Shown piece by piece: positions 17,820 to 25,132 of a DNA stretch of 64,000 bases; position 1 is the first letter of the stretch, and each line of letters opens with the position of its first letter. The position numbers were made by a program, and so were the translations under genes. The DNA is from Marmoricola sp. (GTDB taxonomy: Bacteria > Actinomycetota > Actinomycetes > Propionibacteriales > Nocardioidaceae). The notes under the pieces are model-generated. The model was given only the letters and a program-made list of their open reading frames with translations. It ran no database searches and was not told the origin of the DNA. The DNA is taken from contig JAOPYC010000189.1 of NCBI GenBank assembly GCA_025964795.1, positions 24,992 through 88,991 on the forward strand, given 5' to 3'.

Positions 17820-18746
17820 CTAGACCCCCTCCAACGAGCTGTCGTCCGCGCGGCCGCCGAGCCGGTTCAACCCGAGGGCGATCCCCAGGCCCACGAGGAC
17901 GAGGATGACTGCGATCACGCTCGCCGGACCCATCTGGTTGGCGCCGAAACCGCGGCGGTACATGTCCAGGGCGAGCACCCTGGTGGAGTCGCCGGGCCCC
18001 CCGCCGGTCAGCACGAAGATCAGGTCGAAGAACGTCAGCGACCCCACGACCATGAGCGTCGAGGAGGTGATGATCGTGTGCTTGAGCTGGGGCAGGGTGA
18101 TGCTGAAGAAGGTGCGCACCCGCCCGGCCCCGTCCAGCGAGGCCGCCTCGTAGAGCGAGAGCGGGATCTGGCGCACCGCCCCCTGGTAGATCAGCGAGTG
18201 GAACGGGATGAACTGCCAGGACACGATGAAGATCACGACGCCCATCGCCAGCACCGGGTTGCCCAGCCAGTTCTGGGTGAGCAGGTCGGAGTGGAGCCCG
18301 GGGCCGAGCCCGAAGTTGGGGTCCAGCAGGGCCTTGAAGGTGACCGCGATCGCCGCCGCGCTGAGCAGCAGCGGGACGAAGAAGAACACTGCCAGCACGG
18401 CACGGTAGCGGTGCCGGCCGGCCGTGAAGACACCCAGCAGGATAGCGATCGGGGTCTGCACCACCCAGGAGTAGAACATCACCTCGAAGGTGACCCACAG
18501 CGAGTGCAGCAGGTCCGGGTCGCTGAGCACCGAGCGCCAGTTCCTGATGCCGGCCGGGTGGATCGCCCCCAAGCCGTCCCAGCGGGTGAAGCTGAGCACG
18601 AGGACGCCCACCAGGGGGAGGACCGCGAACAGGAGGAACACGGCCAGCGCCGGGACGGCCATCCAGGCCACCCGACCGTGCTGCCCCGCCTGGCCGCCCC
18701 GCGACTGCGGACGCGGGGCCGCGAGCGGGGCGGCCTGGATGGTCAT
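17820..18746 (-). CDS. CUT1 sugar ABC transporter permease, MalF type
   Basis: A 308-residue membrane protein with six hydrophobic segments and the EAA loop YEAASLDGAGRVRTFFSITLPQ. The ATG at 18746 overlaps the stop of the solute-binding protein gene (ATGA) and precedes the first membrane helix (WMAVPALAVFLLFAVLPLVGV) by about 30 residues; the upstream extension of the frame lies in the previous gene. It pairs with the MalG-type permease, whose ATG follows its stop without a gap. Confidence 0.93.
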   Translation of the reverse strand: MTIQAAPLAAPRPQSRGGQAGQHGRVAWMAVPALAVFLLFAVLPLVGVLVLSFTRWDGLGAIHPAGIRNWRSVLSDPDLLHSLWVTFEVMFYSWVVQTPIAILLGVFTAGRHRYRAVLAVFFFVPLLLSAAAIAVTFKALLDPNFGLGPGLHSDLLTQNWLGNPVLAMGVVIFIVSWQFIPFHSLIYQGAVRQIPLSLYEAASLDGAGRVRTFFSITLPQLKHTIITSSTLMVVGSLTFFDLIFVLTGGGPGDSTRVLALDMYRRGFGANQMGPASVIAVILVLVGLGIALGLNRLGGRADDSSLEGV

Positions 18747-20098
18747 GTACCGATCGTCTTGTTCATGTTGTCGGCGAACTGCTGGGGGCTGATGTCCATC
18801 TGGAACAGCTTCCCGATGTTGTCCAGCAGCGGGGTCGCCTGGGAGGGCGGCAGCGCCTGGTCCCATGACTGCGCGAAGACCTTGGCCTTGCTGGAGGTCT
18901 CGTAGACGAACTGCAGCCAGGGCTTGTCGTTCGCGTCCTTCACCCCGGAGATCAGGTCGCCGCCGCTCTTGACCACGGGGATGTTGCCCTGGCCGACCCA
19001 CTTCTCCACCTCGGTGTCGTCGAGCATCGTGGTGGTGAGCAGCTTCTTGGCCGCGTCCTGGGCCTCCTTGCTGGCCTGCGAGGAGATGGAGACGTACTGC
19101 CCGGGGTTGCCGACGGTGTCGGAGGGGTCTCCCTGGCCGCCGTCCACGGGCGGGAAGTTCATGTAGCCGAGGTTGCCGCCGGTGACGAAGTCAGCGCCGT
19201 CGGCCTTCATCGACCCGTAGGTCCAGGCGCCGTGCACCATCATCGCGGCCTTGCCGGTGAACAGCAGGGCCTGGTCGGCGTTCTGGTCGGCGACCGTCGA
19301 CTGGAAGCCCTTCTGGAAGCCGTTGGCCTTGACCAGCTTCTGCACCTCGCCCAGCGCCTGCAGGGCCGCCGGCTGGCTCCACGAGTTCTTCTCACCGTTG
19401 AAGACGCTGTCGAAGACCTGGGAGCCGCCGATCCGGTCGAAGAGGAACTCCAGCCACATCATGTTGGTCCACAGCGACTGCCCGGCCAGGGCGAACGGCG
19501 CGATCCCCTTGGCGTTGAACTTCGGGACGAGGTCCATCACGTCGCCCCACGACTCGGGCGGTTTGGCCCCGACCTGGTCGAAGACCTTCTTGTTCCAGTA
19601 GAGGACGATCGGCGTGACCGTCTCGATCGGCACCGCGTAGAGCTTGCCGTTGACCGTGGCCGCCCCGAACGTGGCCGGGAAGCGCTTCTCCTTCAGGTCC
19701 GGGTTCTCCCCGAACCAGCTGGTCAGATCGACCACCTGGTCGGCCTCGACGTAGCTCTTCAGGCCGCCGCCGCCCCAGCCCCAGATCATCGTCGGGCTCT
19801 TCCCGGCGCCGATCGCGGTCTTCACCTTCTGCTTGTAGGCGTCGTTGGCGAAGAGGGTGATGTCGATCTTGGACTTCGGGTTGGCCTTGTTGAAGCGCGC
19901 GATCGTGTCCTTGCGGATGTCCTCCTGGGGCTTGGCCGACAGGGTCCAGTAGGAGGCGACTCCCTTGCCGCCCCCGGAGCCACCCCCGGCGCCGGACTGG
20001 CTCGGGGACCCACCGCAGGCCGCGAGGGCCACGCTGGCGGGCACGCCGAGCCCCACGAGCTGCAGGAAGCTGCGGCGGGACGTGTTCACGGGTTCCAT
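18743..20098 (-). CDS. Sugar ABC transporter solute-binding lipoprotein
   Basis: A 451-residue family 1 extracellular binding protein. The N-terminus SRRSFLQLVGLGVPASVALAACGG combines a twin-arginine-like motif with a lipobox (LAAC), so it is probably exported and lipid-anchored. The ATG at 20098 is 13 residues inside the longest frame and has GGAGG a few bases upstream. First gene of the binding protein-MalF-MalG-GH1 operon. The next-door GH1 and GH3 enzymes suggest a beta-linked gluco-oligosaccharide such as cellobiose, gentiobiose or laminaribiose; which one cannot be read. Confidence 0.93.
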   Translation of the reverse strand: MEPVNTSRRSFLQLVGLGVPASVALAACGGSPSQSGAGGGSGGGKGVASYWTLSAKPQEDIRKDTIARFNKANPKSKIDITLFANDAYKQKVKTAIGAGKSPTMIWGWGGGGLKSYVEADQVVDLTSWFGENPDLKEKRFPATFGAATVNGKLYAVPIETVTPIVLYWNKKVFDQVGAKPPESWGDVMDLVPKFNAKGIAPFALAGQSLWTNMMWLEFLFDRIGGSQVFDSVFNGEKNSWSQPAALQALGEVQKLVKANGFQKGFQSTVADQNADQALLFTGKAAMMVHGAWTYGSMKADGADFVTGGNLGYMNFPPVDGGQGDPSDTVGNPGQYVSISSQASKEAQDAAKKLLTTTMLDDTEVEKWVGQGNIPVVKSGGDLISGVKDANDKPWLQFVYETSSKAKVFAQSWDQALPPSQATPLLDNIGKLFQMDISPQQFADNMNKTIGT

Positions 20099-20185
20099 GT
20101 CTGACCTCCACGGCGACGGCCGCGACCACCACGGCACTCCACGGACCGATAGAAGTTTCGGTGCGTGCTACGTCTAGTTGAAGGG

Positions 20186-20214
20186 AGGTTAAGCCGAGTA
20201 CCCAGGTGTGTCAA
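20186..20214 (-). promoter_or_regulatory. Sigma-70-type promoter of the beta-glucoside importer operon
   Basis: On the minus strand TTGACA (20214-20209) and TAACCT (20191-20186) are separated by exactly 17 bases, about 90 bases before the binding-protein ATG. The -35 is a perfect consensus and the -10 fits the TANNNT pattern of actinobacteria. Confidence 0.7.
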
Positions 20215-20223
20215 GGGTCACAA

Positions 20224-20235
20224 GAAAACGTTTCC
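20224..20235. promoter_or_regulatory. LacI-type operator, importer side
   Basis: GAAAACGTTTCC is a near-palindrome centred on CG (AAACGTTT perfect, one mismatched pair), the classic LacI/GalR half-site arrangement. It lies 10 bases upstream of the -35 of the importer promoter. A related but weaker CCGATAGAAGTTTCGG lies at 20146-20161, downstream of the -10. The presumed ligand is the LacI regulator encoded after GH3. Confidence 0.55.
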
Positions 20236-20337
20236 GCACGCTGGACTGCACCGGCATGGATTACTTGCTTTCGTCGTTCCCATCCTGTCAGCACGGCGGT
20301 AGGGTGCCTCTGCGTCGACACTAGTCATGATCCCGAG

Positions 20338-20351
20338 CGAAATATGTTTCG
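20338..20351. promoter_or_regulatory. LacI-type operator, GH3 side
   Basis: CGAAATATGTTTCG is an inverted repeat (CGAAA / TTTCG) with a 4-base centre, 36 bases before the GH3 start codon. It shares the GAAA-N4-TTTC pattern with the site near the importer promoter, so one repressor could control both directions. Confidence 0.55.
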
Positions 20352-20386
20352 GCTCGGTTGCGCGGCGTACGACCCCAGGAGGACCC

Positions 20387-22780
20387 GTGACCCAGCAGCC
20401 CGACACCCGGACCCACAAGGCCTGGCACGACGAGACGCGCCCGCTCGCGGAGCGGGTCGAGCTGCTCCTCGCGGCGATGACGCTGGAGGAGAAGGTCGGC
20501 CAGCTGGGCAGCCGGTGGATGGGCAACAACCTCGCCGGCGAGGCCGGGGTCGAGGGCAGCGACCTGCAGGTGGCGCCGATGCAGGACGTGTTCACGGCCT
20601 CCGGGACGGTGCCGCTGGCCGAGGCGAGCCGGCACGGCCTGGGGCACCTCACCCGCATCTACGGCAGCCGACCGGTCACCGTGACCGAGGGGGCCGCCGA
20701 GCTCGTGGAGCAGCAGCGCGTCGTCGTCGACTCCTCCCGCTTCGGCATCCCGGCCCTCGTGCACGAGGAGTGCCTGACCGGCTTCACGGCGTACGGCGCC
20801 ACCGTCTTCCCCGCCGCCATCGCGTGGGGCGCGACCTGGGACCCCGACCTGGTGCGCCGGATGGCCGCGGCGATCGGCCACGACATGGCCGCCCTCGGCG
20901 TGCACCAGGGTCTCTCGCCCGTGCTCGACGTCGTGCGCGACTACCGGTGGGGACGGGTCGAGGAGACCATCGGCGAGGACCCGCACCTCGTGGCCATGCT
21001 GGGCACCGCCTACGTGCAGGGCCTCCAGTCGGCCGGCGTGATCGCGACGCTGAAGCACTTCGCGGGCTACTCCGCCTCGCGGGCCGCGCGCAACCACGGG
21101 CCGGTGTCGATGGGCACCCGGGAGCTGCGCGACGTCATCCTGCCCCCCTTCGAGACGGCCGTCGCCCTCGGTGGAGCGGGATCGGTGATGAACTCCTACG
21201 CCGACGTCGACGGGGTCCCGGCGGGCGCCAACACCTGGTTGCTCACCGACGTGCTGCGCCAGGAGTGGGGCTTCGAGGGAACGGTGGTCTCGGACTACTG
21301 GGCGGTGCCGTTCCTGGCTTCCATGCACCGGGTCGCACCTGGCCACGCCGAGGCCGGTGCCCTGGCCCTCGAGGCCGGGATCGACGTCGAGCTGCCCGAC
21401 ACCCTGGGGTACGGCGAGGGGCTGGTCGAGCTGGTCCGCTCCGGGGTGCTCGACGAGGCGCTGGTGGACCGGGCCGCCCGCCGGGCCCTGCTCGCCAAGG
21501 CACAGCTCGGCCTCCTCGACGCCGGATGGACCCCGGAGTCCTCGGTGGCGCGGGCGGCCGGGGTCCACCTCGACTCGCCCGCCAACCGGGAGCTGGCGCG
21601 CGAGGTCGCCGAGCGCTCGGTGATCCTGCTCGACGCCGGCACGGCGTTGCCGATCAGGGACGCGCAGCGGCCGCTGCCGCGGAAGGTGGCCGTGGTCGGT
21701 CCCTGCGCCGACAACGCCCTGACGTTCATGGGCTGCTACGCCTTCCCCACCCACGTGCTCCCCCGCCACCCCCGCTCGGACCTCGGCATCGAGGTCCCCA
21801 CGGCCCTGGACGCCCTGCGTGCCGAGCTGGGCGAGGTGGAGGTCGTCCACGAGACCGGCTGCGAGGTGATGGGCGAGGACCGCGGCGGCTTCGCGGCGGC
21901 GGTGGCGGCCGCGCGCGACGCCGAGCTCTGCGTGGCCTACGTCGGCGACCTCGCGGGGCTGTTCGGCCACGGCTCCTCGGGCGAGGGTTGCGACGCCGAG
22001 GACCTGCGGCTCCCGGGCGTGCAGGCCGACCTGGTCGAGGAGCTGCTGGCGACGGGAACCCCGGTGGTGCTGGTCGTGGTCTCGGGCCGCCCCTACGCCC
22101 TGGGGGCCTTCGACGGTCGCGTGGCCGGCCTCGTGCAGTCGTTCTTCCCCGGCGAGGAGGGCGGGACCGCCATCGCGGGGGTGCTCTCGGGGCGGCTGTG
22201 CCCCGGTGGCCGGTTGCCGGTCCAGGTCCCGCGCCGGGTGGGCGGCCAGCCGAGCACCTACCTCCAGCCACCCCTGGGCGGCGTCGAGAGCGCCGGCATC
22301 ACCTCGGTCGACTCCACGCCGCTCTACCCGTTCGGGTACGGCGCGTCGTACACCACCTTCTCGCTGGACGACGTCCGCGCCAGCGCCGAGGAGATCACCA
22401 CCGACGGGGCGGTGGAGGTGAGCGTGGTGGTGACCAACACCGGTGACCGGGCGGGCGACGAGGTGGTGCAGGTCTACCTGCACGACCCGGTGGCCCGGGT
22501 CGCGCGGCCGGTCCGGCAGCTGGTCGGCTTCGCCCGGGTCCGTCTCGAGCCCGGTCGCTCGGCGGAGCTGGTCTTCGACCTCCACGCCGACCGCACCGCC
22601 TACACTGACGCCAGTCTGGACCGGATCGTCGAGGCCGGCGTGGTGCACTTCCTCGTCGGCACCTCGGCCGCGGACGAACGGGCTCGGGTCCCCGTCCGGC
22701 TCACCGGTGCCACCCGCGTCGTCGGCCACGACCGGCGGCTGGACACGCCCACCCGGGTCGAGCACCGCGCGACACCCTAG
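20387..22780 (+). CDS. GH3 family beta-glucosidase
   Basis: A 797-residue glycoside hydrolase family 3 protein without signal peptide. The (beta/alpha)8 domain includes LSPVLDVVRDYRWGRVEETIGEDP and KHFAGYSASRAARNHGP, with the predicted nucleophile Asp303 in TVVSDYWAV. A GH3 C-terminal domain follows (VVGPCADNALTFMGCY...HGSSGEGCDAEDLRLPG), then a fibronectin-III-like domain (YPFGYGASYTTFSLDD...). The GTG at 20387 has AGGAGGA 4 bases upstream; the ATG at 20327 in the same frame overlaps the operator-like site and lacks a ribosome-binding site. Divergent from the importer operon and followed 25 bases later by the LacI gene. Confidence 0.93.
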   Translation: MTQQPDTRTHKAWHDETRPLAERVELLLAAMTLEEKVGQLGSRWMGNNLAGEAGVEGSDLQVAPMQDVFTASGTVPLAEASRHGLGHLTRIYGSRPVTVTEGAAELVEQQRVVVDSSRFGIPALVHEECLTGFTAYGATVFPAAIAWGATWDPDLVRRMAAAIGHDMAALGVHQGLSPVLDVVRDYRWGRVEETIGEDPHLVAMLGTAYVQGLQSAGVIATLKHFAGYSASRAARNHGPVSMGTRELRDVILPPFETAVALGGAGSVMNSYADVDGVPAGANTWLLTDVLRQEWGFEGTVVSDYWAVPFLASMHRVAPGHAEAGALALEAGIDVELPDTLGYGEGLVELVRSGVLDEALVDRAARRALLAKAQLGLLDAGWTPESSVARAAGVHLDSPANRELAREVAERSVILLDAGTALPIRDAQRPLPRKVAVVGPCADNALTFMGCYAFPTHVLPRHPRSDLGIEVPTALDALRAELGEVEVVHETGCEVMGEDRGGFAAAVAAARDAELCVAYVGDLAGLFGHGSSGEGCDAEDLRLPGVQADLVEELLATGTPVVLVVVSGRPYALGAFDGRVAGLVQSFFPGEEGGTAIAGVLSGRLCPGGRLPVQVPRRVGGQPSTYLQPPLGGVESAGITSVDSTPLYPFGYGASYTTFSLDDVRASAEEITTDGAVEVSVVVTNTGDRAGDEVVQVYLHDPVARVARPVRQLVGFARVRLEPGRSAELVFDLHADRTAYTDASLDRIVEAGVVHFLVGTSAADERARVPVRLTGATRVVGHDRRLDTPTRVEHRATP

Positions 22781-22805
22781 CCAGCCGTCAGGAGGACCCG
22801 CCGAG

Positions 22806-23834
22806 ATGTCAGCGACAGAGCCGCGCACGACGCTGGCCACGGTGGCCGCCTCCGCGGGGGTCTCGGTCGCCACGGTCTCCAAGGTGCTCAACGGCCGTCG
22901 CGACGTCGCCCCGGCGACGCGCGCCCGGGTCCAGGAGATGCTGCGTGCGCACGACTACGGCAGCCGGCTGCGGACGATCGAGCGGCACCCGACGATCGAG
23001 CTGACCTTCCGCGGCACCATCGGCGCCTACTCCTCCGAGATCGTCCAGGGCGTCGCGGCCGCCGCCGCGGAGCTGGGGGTCGCGGTGACCATCGGGGTGA
23101 AGCCGGTCGACCAGCGGCCCTCGGCCAAGGGCGAGGCCAACACCTGGGCCCGCAACCTGGCCGTCAACGGTCGCAGCGCCGTGATCGCGGTGACCGATGA
23201 GCTCGGGCAGGACGAGATGACCGCGCTGGCCCGGCTGCGGCTGCCGCTCGTCGTGATCGACCCGATGAACATCCCCTCGCGGGACATCGTCAGCGTCGGG
23301 TCGACCAACTTTCGCGGCGGGCAGTCCGCGGCCCGCCACCTCGTCGACCTGGGGCACCAGCGGATCGCCTACCTGGGCGGCCGGGCGGCGGCGGAGTGCA
23401 GCCGGGCCCGGCTGGCCGGCTTCCGCTCCGAGCTGGAGCGGGCCGGGGTCAGCCTCCCGGAGGACTACGTCCGCAGCATGGAGGACTTCCACTACCAGGA
23501 CGGCCTCGACGGGGCGCCACGGATGCTGTCGCTGCTGCGACGGCCGACCGCGATCTTCGCGGCCAGCGACGAGCTCGCGCGCGGCGTCATCGAGGCGGCC
23601 CGCTCGGTCGGCCTCTCCGTGCCGGACGACCTCAGCGTGGTCGGCTTCGACGACACCGAGATCGCCCGGATCGCCTCACCGCCGCTGACCACGGTGCGCC
23701 AGCCGTTGCAGGAGATGGGTGCGGTCGCCCTGCGTACGGCGCTGCGCCTGGTCGCCGGCGAGAAGATCGACGCCAACCACGTCGAGCTGGCCACCGAGCT
23801 CGTCGTACGCGCCTCGACGGCGGCTGCTCCGTAG
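22806..23834 (+). CDS. LacI family transcriptional regulator
   Basis: A 342-residue repressor. The helix-turn-helix and hinge helix are at residues 8-60 (TLATVAASAGVSVATVSKVLNG), followed by a periplasmic-binding-protein-like sensor domain (YLGGRAAAECSRARLAGF, FAASDELARGV, DDLSVVGFDDTEIARIASPPLTTVRQP). The ATG has AGGAGGA upstream. It lies directly behind the GH3 gene, so it is probably co-transcribed and regulates GH3 and the divergent importer through the GAAA-N4-TTTC sites; that link is inference. Confidence 0.93.
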   Translation: MSATEPRTTLATVAASAGVSVATVSKVLNGRRDVAPATRARVQEMLRAHDYGSRLRTIERHPTIELTFRGTIGAYSSEIVQGVAAAAAELGVAVTIGVKPVDQRPSAKGEANTWARNLAVNGRSAVIAVTDELGQDEMTALARLRLPLVVIDPMNIPSRDIVSVGSTNFRGGQSAARHLVDLGHQRIAYLGGRAAAECSRARLAGFRSELERAGVSLPEDYVRSMEDFHYQDGLDGAPRMLSLLRRPTAIFAASDELARGVIEAARSVGLSVPDDLSVVGFDDTEIARIASPPLTTVRQPLQEMGAVALRTALRLVAGEKIDANHVELATELVVRASTAAAP

Positions 23835-23845
23835 GCCACGCTCGC

Positions 23846-24523
23846 TCAGGGGCCGCCGCGCCAGTGGTCGATGCGGTGGTGGTCGGGGGCGAAGCCGTGT
23901 GAGATGCCCCAGAGCACGGCCTGGGTGCGGCTGGCGACCTCGATCTTGCGGTAGAGGGTGCGGATGTAGGACTTGACCGTGTTGGGGGTCAGGTAGGTCT
24001 GGGCGGCCACCTCGGCGTTGTTGAGGCCCTGGGTGATCAGCGCGAGGATCTCGGACTCACGCTCGCTCAGGCCCTCGCTGCGACCGGGCCAGTCGAGCCC
24101 GTTCACGCCGCCGGCCCGGCCGGGAGCGTCACTGATCACCACGTCCCCGGCGTGCACGGCCTCGAGCGCGTTGATCAGCTCCCGGGCGGGCAGGGCCTTC
24201 GAGAGGTAGCCGTGGACTCCCTGCCTGCGGGCGCTGTCGATCAGCTCCGGGTGGAAGTTCCACGTGTAGACGACCACCCGTCGGGCGCGCGGGTTGTCCA
24301 TCAGCACCGCGATGTTCTCGTGGTCGGACTCGGGTTGTGCGAAGCAGTCGTAGAGCACGATGTCGACGGCGTCCTGCAGCGGTTCGTTGGAGTCGATCTC
24401 AGCCACCACCACCCGGTCCCGGTAGCGGTCGAGGATGTTGGCCACGCCGATGAGGACGACGTCGTAGTCGTCCACGAGGGCGACCGTGATGGGCCTGGTC
24501 CGGGTAGCGGTCTCAGCGGTCAC
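23846..24523 (-). CDS. LuxR/NarL-type response regulator
   Basis: A 225-residue two-domain protein. The receiver domain has the acidic pair Asp18-Asp19, the phospho-acceptor Asp59 (in DIVLYDCFAQ), a switch Thr (VVVYTWN) and a Lys in YLSKALP. The C-terminal HTH is LSERESEILALITQGLNNAEVA...TPNTVKSYIRTLYRKIEV. No histidine kinase is adjacent. It is convergent with the LacI gene (11-base gap) and divergent from the GlsB-type gene, which it might control. Confidence 0.9.
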   Translation of the reverse strand: MTAETATRTRPITVALVDDYDVVLIGVANILDRYRDRVVVAEIDSNEPLQDAVDIVLYDCFAQPESDHENIAVLMDNPRARRVVVYTWNFHPELIDSARRQGVHGYLSKALPARELINALEAVHAGDVVISDAPGRAGGVNGLDWPGRSEGLSERESEILALITQGLNNAEVAAQTYLTPNTVKSYIRTLYRKIEVASRTQAVLWGISHGFAPDHHRIDHWRGGP

Positions 24524-24617
24524 CCGACGAGATTAACCTACTCAAGGGTGTATCGGACCCGCCTCAGGGCGTCACAGGATGGTCGGACCAACCAACCTCG
24601 ATCGAAAGGCACACATC

Positions 24618-24896
24618 ATGCTCGGTCTCATCCTCACCATCCTCGTCGTCGGACTGATCGCAGGCGCTCTGGCTCGTCTCCTCGTCCCGGGGAAGCAGGA
24701 CCTGTCCATCGCGATGACGATCGTGCTCGGCGTCGTCGGATCGCTCGTCGGCGGCTTCCTGGGTTACCTGCTGTTCCACAAGGACGCCAGCGACGGCTTC
24801 CTGCAGCCGGCGGGCATCATCGGCTCGGTCATCGGCGCCGTCGTCGTGCTCCTGATCTGGACCCGCGCCGGCTCGCGCCACACGGTGCGCAGCTGA
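24618..24896 (+). CDS. GlsB/YeaQ/YmgE-family small membrane protein
   Basis: A 92-residue protein with three hydrophobic segments: LGLILTILVVGLIAGALA, then MTIVLGVVGSLVGGFLGYLLF, then GIIGSVIGAVVVLLIW. The spacing and glycine pattern match the transglycosylase-associated / GlsB stress membrane family of unknown activity. The ATG at 24618 is used because the first helix starts at once; the frame opens 39 bases earlier without a ribosome-binding site. It shares a transcript direction with the zinc-ribbon gene 27 bases downstream. Confidence 0.85.
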   Translation: MLGLILTILVVGLIAGALARLLVPGKQDLSIAMTIVLGVVGSLVGGFLGYLLFHKDASDGFLQPAGIIGSVIGAVVVLLIWTRAGSRHTVRS

Positions 24897-24923
24897 CCGC
24901 CCCTCGCCCCTAGGAGGGACGAC

Positions 24924-25082
24924 ATGACCGGCTCCTCGACCCCCACCTGTCCGCGCTGCGGCTCAGAGCTCGTCCTCGAGATGGACCCGGCGTCACCCCC
25001 CGATGCACAGGCGAGCGCGCTCCTGGCGGATCCCCCGTTCCGCTACGCCTGTGCATCCCCGGGCTGCTCGACCGACCGGTGA
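24924..25082 (+). CDS. Small zinc-ribbon protein
   Basis: A 52-residue product beginning MTGSSTPTCPRCGSELVLEM and ending ACASPGCSTDR. The pairs CPRC (with following G) and C-x4-C form a plausible one-zinc ribbon. A strong TAGGAGGG ribosome-binding site lies 8 bases before the ATG, and the gene follows the GlsB-type gene by 27 bases. It is not recognised beyond the zinc-ribbon pattern; a role with the membrane protein is only suggested by position. Confidence 0.65.
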   Translation: MTGSSTPTCPRCGSELVLEMDPASPPDAQASALLADPPFRYACASPGCSTDR

Positions 25083-25132
25083 GCTGCCGCGTTCATGGTC
25101 GAGCACTGGTCACGCGTCCCACGTGACACCGC

